Position numbers and translations under genes: made by a program. Of a stretch of DNA of 64,000 bases, positions 34,996 to 42,346 are shown in pieces (the stretch's first letter is position 1; the number at the start of each line of letters is the position of its first letter). Source of the stretch: Pseudomonadota bacterium (GTDB lineage: Bacteria; Pseudomonadota; Gammaproteobacteria; Pseudomonadales; Oceanobacteraceae); contig JAIXHJ010000006.1 in the NCBI GenBank assembly GCA_030145845.1, forward strand, positions 1-64,000, given 5' to 3'. A model generated the notes under the pieces. That model made no database searches. It was not told the DNA's origin and was given only the letters and a program-made list of their open reading frames with translations.

Positions 34996-36315
34996 TCATG
35001 ACATCATCGGGCTTTCAGCCACCACTGGGCGCGTATCCGTACGGCTGACCAGTAACTGGTCCACACGCAGGTTATCAATGTCGATGGCCTCAAATTTATA
35101 GCCGTGAAACAGCACATAATCGGCGCGTTTGGGAATTTTTTTCAGCTGATAAATCAGAAAGCCTGCCACGGTTTCATACTGACTGTTATCCGGAAAATCT
35201 TCCGTATCCAGCTCCAGTACCCGGGCAAGATCCACCACCGGCGTACTGCCATCCACCAGCCAGGAATCCGCATCGCGCTGAATAATCTGTTCATCACCGG
35301 AGGGAATCAGCAGATCGCCCATCAGCGTATTCAGCAGATCGCGTACGGTCAGTATACCCACCACCAGTCCGTATTCATTCAGCACCACAGCAAAGGGTTT
35401 CAGCGTACTGCGGAAAGCGTTAAAGCCCTCCGCCAGCGTCAGTGTGTCCGGCAGGAACAACAGATCCCGGCTGATCAGTTCCGCACAGATTCTGGCCTTT
35501 TCCCCCTGCAGCACCCGGCGCAGAATTTCTTTTGAATCAACCGCACCAATCACTTTATCCAGGGAGCCATCACAGACCAGAAACCAGTTATGCGGGTGTT
35601 CAATAATCCGGGCGCTGATGGTTTCCGTACTGTCATGCTGATCAAAAAACACAATCTGATCACGGCTGGTCATGGCACTCGGCAGCGTGCGGTTTTCCAG
35701 TTCAAAGACATTACCGATCAGCTGATATTCCTGCTGCTGCAGACTGCCGTATTCTGCCCCGGCATCCATCATGGCGACGATATCATCCGTGGTGACCCGG
35801 TCTTCACGGCGCGCCGGTAATTTCAGCAGACGCAGCAGACCATTGGTCAGGCTGTTAAAGAAAACCACCAGCGGCGTCAGCAGCCAGATCAGCGCACTGA
35901 TCACGGATACTACTTTAATGGCCACGGCTTCCGGCACCAGCATACCGATGCGTTTCGGCAGCAGGTCCGCAAACAGAATAAACAGCGACGTCAGCAGCAG
36001 AAACGACACGACAAAACTGATCTGCGGCAGCAATTCGCCCTGATAAAACATACCCAGTAAAGCGCTGATACAGGGGGTCAGCGTCTGCTCTCCGACAATG
36101 CCTCCCATAATCGCCACACCATTCAGGCCGATCTGGATCATGGCAATAAAACGTCCGGGGTCCTGCTGGATACTGAGCACCCGCGCGGCAGACAGATCAC
36201 CTTCATCGGCCATCACCCGCAGACGGATTTTACCCGCCGCGGCGATGGCAATTTCGGAGATCGCCAGTAACCCGCTGACCACAATCAGCAGGAGCATAAA
36301 AAACAGATCATTCAT
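34996..36315 (-). CDS. HlyC/CorC-family transporter with CBS domains
   Basis: About 439 residues: N-terminal DUF21/CNNM membrane domain (about 1-190, helices LLIVVSGLLAISEIAIAAA and following), a CBS pair (about 205-330, with MTSRDQIVFFDQ and LLFLPDTLTLAEGFNAF) and a C-terminal CorC_HlyC domain. Such proteins are linked to magnesium/cobalt export. ATG 36315 is chosen over GTG 36330 because no SD precedes the latter. It is convergent with the hydrolase gene at 34000 and lies 103 bp from the dgt stop. Confidence 0.9.
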   Translation of the reverse strand: MNDLFFMLLLIVVSGLLAISEIAIAAAGKIRLRVMADEGDLSAARVLSIQQDPGRFIAMIQIGLNGVAIMGGIVGEQTLTPCISALLGMFYQGELLPQISFVVSFLLLTSLFILFADLLPKRIGMLVPEAVAIKVVSVISALIWLLTPLVVFFNSLTNGLLRLLKLPARREDRVTTDDIVAMMDAGAEYGSLQQQEYQLIGNVFELENRTLPSAMTSRDQIVFFDQHDSTETISARIIEHPHNWFLVCDGSLDKVIGAVDSKEILRRVLQGEKARICAELISRDLLFLPDTLTLAEGFNAFRSTLKPFAVVLNEYGLVVGILTVRDLLNTLMGDLLIPSGDEQIIQRDADSWLVDGSTPVVDLARVLELDTEDFPDNSQYETVAGFLIYQLKKIPKRADYVLFHGYKFEAIDIDNLRVDQLLVSRTDTRPVVAESPMMS

Positions 36316-36417
36316 GATGAAAACATCCACACCGGGACCGGTGCGTCAGGGAAGCCGGCAGCATTATCTGCTGCCGTCATAACGCCGGCAAGGGGCCGGC
36401 AAAAATATTTATTCCGC

Positions 36418-37767
36418 TCAGAGAAAACGGCCCGGCGGCTGATAACCGGAAAACTGGCGCGCGATCTGTGCAGCATAGTTATCCGTCATACCGGAAATAA
36501 AATCGATGGCGCGCATATAAGCTTTATACAGCGGCCAGTCAGCCTCCGGTGCAGAACGGCCCATCAGCTCCAGCACGCGCTGATTACGGAAGGTTGCCTG
36601 CCCTTCCTGCACCCGCTCACGCACGGCACTGAGAAAGGCTTCCAGCAACACGCCCAGTGTGGAATAGGAACCGATCTCCACCGCCAGCTTACGTGAATCA
36701 CGGAAGATGCGTTCACGCGCCATGGTCTTGGCCGCCTGCACGGCGTCTTTAACCACAGCCGGGCAGTAATCAATCAGATCCCCCTGCAGGGTGCCCTGCA
36801 GCAGTGCCTGCTCGTTGCGCATAAACGCCCTGGCAACCGCGCTGACCATCACTTCCATCACCATGCCCCGCAGCATCTGCAGGCGGCGGCGCTGGTTGTC
36901 CGCCTGATCCAGCTCTGCTGACGCCTGTTCCCACTGATCAGCCAGCAGCGGCTGCAGCAGGTCTTCCACTTCCTGATAACGCAGCAGTTCCATTTCGATG
37001 CCGTCTTCCAGATCGATCAGGCCGTAGCAGATGTCATCAGCGGCTTCGAGCAGATACACCAGAGGGTGACGTGCCCAACAGTCCGGCTTCAGTTCGATCA
37101 GTCCCAGCTGACCGGCAACCTGTTTCAGCACCGGCAGCTCCGACTGATAACAGCCGAATTTTTTCGCTTCACCGCGCTGCACATAGTCCACCGTCCAGGG
37201 GTATTTAAGAAACGCGCCCAGCGTACCGAAGGTCAGCCGCATCCCGCCCTGAAAACGGTGGGATTCCACCTGAGTAACCAGACGGAACCCCTGGGCATTG
37301 CCTTCGAAAGTCTGCAGATCCGCTTTTTCGGCCTCGCTCAGCCCCTGCAGAAAATGCGCGTTATCCGGATCCCGGAACCAGTGACGGATGGCATCCTCAC
37401 CGGTATGACCGAACGGCGGGTTGCCGATATCGTGCGCCAGGCAGGCAGCCTGCACCAGTGCGCCGACATCGCTGGCGTTCATATGAAAAGGCAGACTGCC
37501 ATCCAGCGCGTGCCCTACCCGGGTACCCAGCGAGCGGCCAACGCAGCCGACTTCAAGGCTGTGCGTCAGACGGGTATGAACGTGATCGTTTTCAGACAGC
37601 GGATGAACCTGAGTCTTGCGGTCCAGACGGCGGAACGCCGAAGAAAAAATAATGCGGTCGTAATCTTTGTGGAACGGCGTCCGTCCCGGCTCCAGATCGA
37701 GCGTCCCCTGTGTTTCACCATAGCGGGCCGACGACAACAACTGCTGCCAGCTCATCATTCGCGTCAT
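36418..37767 (-). CDS. dgt: dGTP triphosphohydrolase
   Basis: A 449-residue HD-domain enzyme that hydrolyses dGTP (or other dNTPs) to the nucleoside and triphosphate. The metal-binding residues lie in HTRLTHSLEVGCVGRS and ACLAHDIGNPPFGHTGE, with further His/Asp residues downstream. The N-terminus has DYDRIIFSSAFRRLDRKTQV, the conserved family block. ATG 37767 follows AAGGA by 8 bases; an upstream frame to 37911 lacks family homology. Length is typical of the Dgt-like class (about 440). Confidence 0.93.
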   Translation of the reverse strand: MTRMMSWQQLLSSARYGETQGTLDLEPGRTPFHKDYDRIIFSSAFRRLDRKTQVHPLSENDHVHTRLTHSLEVGCVGRSLGTRVGHALDGSLPFHMNASDVGALVQAACLAHDIGNPPFGHTGEDAIRHWFRDPDNAHFLQGLSEAEKADLQTFEGNAQGFRLVTQVESHRFQGGMRLTFGTLGAFLKYPWTVDYVQRGEAKKFGCYQSELPVLKQVAGQLGLIELKPDCWARHPLVYLLEAADDICYGLIDLEDGIEMELLRYQEVEDLLQPLLADQWEQASAELDQADNQRRRLQMLRGMVMEVMVSAVARAFMRNEQALLQGTLQGDLIDYCPAVVKDAVQAAKTMARERIFRDSRKLAVEIGSYSTLGVLLEAFLSAVRERVQEGQATFRNQRVLELMGRSAPEADWPLYKAYMRAIDFISGMTDNYAAQIARQFSGYQPPGRFL

Positions 37768-37934
37768 GAAAAAATCCTTACGTCTCAGTGCCGGGTCAGT
37801 ATATCGGTGGGCGGCACTTTCAACTAGCGCCGGACAGCACAGACAACCACTGCTGTCCGCGTCTGTCCGGCAGTGAACACCATGATCAGACCTGTTGCGC
37901 CAGATCGTCAAAGTTGCACGTAAGTACCATCACG

Positions 37935-37975
37935 ATTCAGGCCAACCATTGTACAGATATTGTACTGGTCTGAAT
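37935..37975. promoter_or_regulatory. Operator-like repeat before the diheme cytochrome
   Basis: Arms attcaggcca (37935-37944) and tggtctgaat (37966-37975) form a nearly perfect inverted repeat. Inside are two direct copies of ATTGTAC (37948-37954 and 37959-37965) spaced by 11 bp, one helical turn. The site is 114 bp before the ATG at 38089 and is a plausible regulator site. The 321-bp spacer 37768-38088 holds no gene. Confidence 0.5.
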
Positions 37976-38088
37976 GGATATTGTTGCCGCCGGACCTGCC
38001 TGCCTAATCTCATCCGGCTGGCCACAAGCCGGCATTGCTCACCACACCATAACAATCTCGCACAATAACAATAATGAGGGACACGCCG

Positions 38089-40437
38089 ATGAAACAGGAT
38101 AAAACACCTCCCTGTCCGCACCGCAGAGCCACCAGCCGGGCACTACATCCGCTGCTGCTCGCCAGCGTCAGTGCAACCCTGGTCAGTGGCTGCATTACCG
38201 AACTGCCGGGCGAATTTCCACAGCAGGAAGAAATCTGTTCGTTCGACAGCAACCGTGAAGCACAACGGGCAGCCTCGGCCGCCAGCTTTCCTGATCCGGT
38301 TATTTTCCGGCTGATGGTCAATGGCCAGATCCGCTGGAGCAGCCAGAGCGGTGGCACCCCACTGCTGACGCCGGGCGACACAGTAACCCTAACCGGCTCA
38401 GGTTTCGGCGCCGGCACGGATATCGATTTTTCCAAAATCATGCTTGGCAATACCCGGATTCTGGAAACGGATCTGAAAATGTACCAGCAGGAACTGGCCA
38501 TCAATGATCAGGTCAATTTTGAAACTGACGAGCTGATCGACCAGTGGGACAAAAATATCCTCAGCTGGAGCGACAATGAAATCCGTTTCCGGGTACCGGA
38601 TCATGTCAGCAGCGGACCATTGCAGGTGCAGATACAGAAACGCACCGGCTATAACGAATCCCTGACTCACCCCGGTGAGGCGCACAATGTGATCGACGCA
38701 CAGACGGCGCGCATCATTGCCGATGAGTTTGAACACGGATGCGATGTGGTTTCAACACTGTCAGAAACCAAAGCCACCACCCCGCTGCCGGTTGCGGTCA
38801 ATAATCCCGGCTTTGCTGCCTTAGTGGAAAAAGGCCGTCAGGTGTTCTGGTCATATGACTACAACATCGGCGTCGCCCACAGTGTCCGCAGCCTCGACTG
38901 GGATGCCATTTTTGACTACCGCGCCAACGACCCGATTGCCGGCGGTAAGGCCGACCCGGCAAAACTGTTCGGCGCCATTCCCACCATCGCTGGCGAAGTC
39001 CCTGACGAAGCGATTGACGATGTGTATTTCGACAGCTACCCCATGGCCACGCCCATTCCCGGCTTCCTCGCCAGCGGCGAAGCGAAGTTTGCCGGCAATA
39101 CCCGCAACAGTGGCTGGGTCGGATACCGTTATGCGGAGGCCGCCGAACCCTATAAAGGCGACGGCGAATGGATAGGCTTTAACTGCGCGTCATGTCACGG
39201 CTATAAAGTCAGCTATGAAAAAGCGCCGGGGGTACAGATCAGCAAAGTCATTCCCGGCCTGCCCAACCCGCACTGGTCAATGAAATGGACCGTGCTGCAG
39301 ACCCTGACAAATACTTTCGACGGTATTTATACCAGTGAAGAAGGTCCGTCCTGGGCCTCCGGTAAAAAAGACGTCGCCAAGGATATGCTGCTGTATTACA
39401 TGCCGGCCGGGGCCGGCGAACACAATATGGTGCGGGTTAACGGTGAAGGCAGTCACACCGATAATGACTATCAGTTTTCCCCCATTGCCATTCCCAACGT
39501 CACCCATTACCTGGCCATCCGCCGCTCCTTGTCGCACACCGAATCCTATGTCGGTTTTGAAGGTTCCTATATTCATTCCGAAGAGCCGGATGGTGCACAG
39601 GGCAATATGAGTAAAGCCTGGCTGGAAGCGCTGACCGCGTATATGACCACGCTGGATGAAAACGATGACGACCTCAGAAATACCGGCCTGTACCGCTGGC
39701 TGAAATACCGGCAGAAGCTGGATAACCAGACCACCACCCGCGGGCTGACCGAAGGCGAATTTGTGCAGGCTGGCTGGCAGTCCTATCCGCAGGTGGCGGC
39801 GGCCGTGGCGCGTGGTAAAACCACCTTTGACCGTGACTGCGGCAGCTGTCATAACGATGCGGTGGGTGCCAACAGTAATGAAAAAATGATCCGCCTGGAT
39901 GAAGTCGGGCGTTTTTTTACCCCCACGATTTACCAGAAAGAAACCCAGTCCGTGCGGGCCACCTTCCTGCGGGATATGTACTGGACTCAGCACCGGGGAC
40001 TGCTGTCGGACGGCCATGTACGTAATCTGGAAGATCTGGTCAGCCCGGCGCGCTGCACCCCCGGCAGCACCCTGTACAATAATTACTACACCCTGCACCC
40101 GCCGGTACGGCCGGATGCCGGCGGCCCGGATCACGTCACGCCCTTCCCTGACCTGAACCGGAAAGGCGATGTATTCCGGGTACCTAAGTCAGATTATCTG
40201 ACCTCACTGGACCGCGGTTTTAAACGTAACCGCTTTATTGAGCGGCACAAGTATTTTACCGAAGTCGACTGGGACGCGGATTATTACTATTGGGATTACC
40301 AGAAAATGCGCGCGGAATATGGCCCGGATGAAATGGGTACAGCAGAGCCGATCGGTATGCCGGCCACGCCACATCCATGGTGTGCCGGCTCCGCGGCAGA
40401 GGTTGAGGACCTGGTGCAGTATGTTCTGACGCTGTAA
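38089..40437 (+). CDS. Diheme c-type cytochrome lipoprotein, RoxA-like candidate
   Basis: A 782-residue exported lipoprotein (lipobox VSGC near residue 35). Residues about 70-205 form an IPT/TIG-like Ig fold (GDTVTLTGSGFGAGTDIDF and VPDHVSSGPLQVQI). Two haem-binding CxxCH motifs follow: CASCH at 366-370 and CGSCH at 584-588. The 218-residue spacing is near the 199 I recall for rubber oxygenase RoxA and larger than in MauG or CcpA, so a RoxA/RoxB-type oxygenase for long-chain hydrocarbon substrates is a possibility. No substrate evidence is present. ATG 38089 follows GAGGG by 8 bases. A regulator-like site lies upstream and a disrupted terminator downstream. Confidence 0.78.
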   Translation: MKQDKTPPCPHRRATSRALHPLLLASVSATLVSGCITELPGEFPQQEEICSFDSNREAQRAASAASFPDPVIFRLMVNGQIRWSSQSGGTPLLTPGDTVTLTGSGFGAGTDIDFSKIMLGNTRILETDLKMYQQELAINDQVNFETDELIDQWDKNILSWSDNEIRFRVPDHVSSGPLQVQIQKRTGYNESLTHPGEAHNVIDAQTARIIADEFEHGCDVVSTLSETKATTPLPVAVNNPGFAALVEKGRQVFWSYDYNIGVAHSVRSLDWDAIFDYRANDPIAGGKADPAKLFGAIPTIAGEVPDEAIDDVYFDSYPMATPIPGFLASGEAKFAGNTRNSGWVGYRYAEAAEPYKGDGEWIGFNCASCHGYKVSYEKAPGVQISKVIPGLPNPHWSMKWTVLQTLTNTFDGIYTSEEGPSWASGKKDVAKDMLLYYMPAGAGEHNMVRVNGEGSHTDNDYQFSPIAIPNVTHYLAIRRSLSHTESYVGFEGSYIHSEEPDGAQGNMSKAWLEALTAYMTTLDENDDDLRNTGLYRWLKYRQKLDNQTTTRGLTEGEFVQAGWQSYPQVAAAVARGKTTFDRDCGSCHNDAVGANSNEKMIRLDEVGRFFTPTIYQKETQSVRATFLRDMYWTQHRGLLSDGHVRNLEDLVSPARCTPGSTLYNNYYTLHPPVRPDAGGPDHVTPFPDLNRKGDVFRVPKSDYLTSLDRGFKRNRFIERHKYFTEVDWDADYYYWDYQKMRAEYGPDEMGTAEPIGMPATPHPWCAGSAAEVEDLVQYVLTL

Positions 40438-40448
40438 ACCGGAAAATC

Positions 40449-41171
40449 AAAAAAAGCCCGCACAATGCGCATTACTGTCCCACAAATTTTTATTGAAATG
40501 TTTGTGAGAAATCCCGGACCCCTTGTCCTCACAGAGGGGACTTACCCCTCTCGCCGGACGGGCTACCTCCCCGCTTCGCGCTGTCTGGCTCGTTTATCCT
40601 TGAAACCTTGATATTTCCTGACCACGTGACCCATCGGCCATCCATGGCCGGGGCCACTTGCCCGGGTCCCTGCGGGCAGGTCGGAAATATCGTCGCTTTC
40701 TGCGGCGAGCCCAGAGGCGCTGTTTTACCGCAGCCTCACCGCCTGTTTATCCGATTCACAACCAGGTTGAATGTTATGTCGTTGACCAGCATTCAGCGAC
40801 AGAGCGGTATTGAAAAGCGGCGTCAAGGCTGCCACTCCTTCGCCTCTGGGAGCGCCGAAATGAATGATGATTTTTCCGGCCCGCCGGGCATGGATGCCCG
40901 GTGAGCGCGCAGCGACAGGGACGTCGCATGGGCGCGTGGCCAGGAAAAATCGAGAGAATGAGGGTAACGCTCCAGAAAGCGAAAAGCTGGGCCTGTTTTT
41001 GCTCCTGCAAAACAGGCATTTCCGCCATCCATGGCGGTCAGGTATAAATGCCCGCCGGCAAGGGGATAAGTCCCCCTTGGAGGCATCGGGCATTGCGGAT
41101 GTAAACGTCGTCTACAGAAAACAGATTTCGTTAAAACTGTGGGACAGCAGTGGGCACAATGCGGGCTTTTT
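40449..41171. terminator. Split terminator hairpin of the cytochrome gene
   Basis: The left arm aaaaaaagcccgca (40449-40462) and right arm tgcgggcttttt (41160-41171) would form a normal 8-bp GC stem with A/T tails around a loop CAA. They are now separated by a 684-bp element, with the loop-side bases GCACAATGCG present at both ends. Joined, they reconstruct one perfect terminator, so this was probably a single hairpin before an insertion. Confidence 0.85.
40470..41153. mobile_element. Non-autonomous foldback-like element, 684 bp
   Basis: The element is flanked by 10-bp direct repeats GCACAATGCG (40460-40469 and 41154-41163), consistent with target duplication. Its ends are inverted repeats of about 29 bp: the left starts CATTACTGTCCCACA and the right, reversed, CACTGCTGTCCCACA. 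Inside, a second inverted pair (around 40534-40570 and 41050-41080) and three covarying hairpins of the form N4-CAT-CC/GG-ATG-N4 occur at 40635-40650, 40885-40900 and 41022-41037. A further stem with one bulged base lies at 40991-41017. No transposase is encoded; the short ORFs inside look fortuitous. Confidence 0.8.
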
Positions 41172-41192
41172 GGTTACCGGTGCGCGCCGTAT

Positions 41193-41663
41193 TTACTGGG
41201 CAGCGGCGCTGTCAGACGCTTCCTCTTCCGCACTGAAACGCAGCCAGGTCTGACTGCGGCCAATCCAGGAAACCCCGATATAACCGCGCACGGTCAGTGA
41301 CTGACCATCATCCGCCACGTTCAGTTTGGATTTATAAACATTGCCGGATTCCGGATCGAGAATACGGCCGCCGTCCCATTCACCGTCATCCTCTTTTTTC
41401 AGTCCCCACATAAAGGTCAGACCTTCAACCGGCTGACCGCGGAATTCATCCGGGCACTCTTCACACAATCTGCCACGTTTTTCTTCCTGCAGAATACGGG
41501 TCACCGTGCCCTGCAGCTGGCCTTCTTCATTAATGGTGATCTCCACCACACTTTTATGCGTGCCATCGTCGTCATCGACGGTGACCCACTGACCTTCAGC
41601 CGGATCAGCATAAGCGTGGGCAGTGGTCAGCAGCAGACCGAACAGCACAGATTTCAGTTTCAT
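41193..41663 (-). CDS. DUF2147 family exported protein
   Basis: A 156-residue periplasmic protein with a signal peptide (about 1-19, ending AYA) and the DUF2147 pattern GQWVTVDDDDGTHKSVVEIT, CEECPDEFRGQPVEGL, GGRILDPESGNVYKSKL and GYIGVSWIGRSQTW. The family is common in proteobacteria; its function is unknown. It is convergent with the cytochrome gene, from which the element and split terminator now separate it. Confidence 0.9.
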   Translation of the reverse strand: MKLKSVLFGLLLTTAHAYADPAEGQWVTVDDDDGTHKSVVEITINEEGQLQGTVTRILQEEKRGRLCEECPDEFRGQPVEGLTFMWGLKKEDDGEWDGGRILDPESGNVYKSKLNVADDGQSLTVRGYIGVSWIGRSQTWLRFSAEEEASDSAAAQ

Positions 41664-41887
41664 AGCCGGGGCTCCGTATTTTTTGTGTCGTTATATCTGG
41701 AGGCGTCATTTTAATAGCTGAATACCGGAAATCAACCGGATATAAACGCTTATAATGGCCCGTGATGATACATATTGAACACCAATGAACAATAAAACCC
41801 GCCTCTGTTAAATCATTTGCTTCTTTCAAAGAGTTATTTATAAACCGCAACACTGCGCTGAAAAGCTATAAACAGACCCCGCTTAAT

Positions 41888-41994
41888 ACCTTGGTAGCGG
41901 CCGTCTGAAAAGCCATATTTTTAAATATAAGTCATTGTTTTATATAGAAATTAAAACAGACAAACAGAGTATCAGACGAGGTTACTACCAAGGT
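41888..41994. promoter_or_regulatory. Inverted decamer pair upstream of the symporter operon
   Basis: ACCTTGGTAG at 41888-41897 and its reverse complement CTACCAAGGT at 41985-41994 are separated by about 97 bp, in the 402-bp spacer before the DUF4212 gene at 42066. A DNA-binding regulator such as CrbR, encoded at 52482-53156, could act here. No clear sigma70 promoter was found, and the rest of the spacer is AT-rich with no gene. Confidence 0.45.
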
Positions 41995-42065
41995 CTAGCT
42001 GTCGCCTCTGAAGCGGATACTGCTAGGTTGGAGCTGCACTCAAATAAAAATTAAAAGGAGGGGTT

Positions 42066-42332
42066 ATGGCTTTCAGGTCTGAAGAAGATAAAAAAGCCTA
42101 CTGGCGCAAAAACCTGAATCTTATGTTCACGCTTCTGGCAATCTGGGCACTGGTGTCTTATGGCTTCGGTATCCTTTTACGTCCTGTTCTGGATGTAATT
42201 CCTGTCGGTGGTGTGGGTCTGGGCTTCTGGTTTGCACAACAGGGTTCTATCTATGTGTTCCTTATCATTGTGGCGGTATACGCCAAGAAAATGCGTCAGC
42301 TCGATCGTGAGTTCGGCGTAGACGACGACTGA
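42066..42332 (+). CDS. DUF4212 small membrane subunit of symporter
   Basis: An 88-residue protein with two membrane helices and the DUF4212 start KAYWRKNLNLMFTLLAIWAL, found only next to SLC5 solute symporters as an accessory subunit. AGGAGGGG is just upstream of the ATG. The symporter follows after 14 bp. It has the same role in gene order as YjcH/DUF485 has for ActP, encoded at 48403-48717. Confidence 0.93.
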   Translation: MAFRSEEDKKAYWRKNLNLMFTLLAIWALVSYGFGILLRPVLDVIPVGGVGLGFWFAQQGSIYVFLIIVAVYAKKMRQLDREFGVDDD

Positions 42333-42346
42333 CAGAGGAGCGGATC

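Noticed and set aside
36340-36417. Terminator between dgt and the CorC-family gene
   Set aside because: Small GC palindromes (GCCGGC) and a stem around the agcagataatgct stretch exist, but none has a U-tract, so no terminator is claimed.
40470-41153. CRISPR array, integron attC site or structured ncRNA family in the element
   Set aside because: No repeat-spacer periodicity, no attC R/L boxes and no recognised RNA family motif were found. The insertion signature is the clear signal.
40725-41253. Short reading frames inside the 684-bp element on both strands
   Set aside because: They lack SD sites, cross the hairpins and inverted repeats, and show no domain character; they are better explained by the lack of stops in GC-rich DNA.
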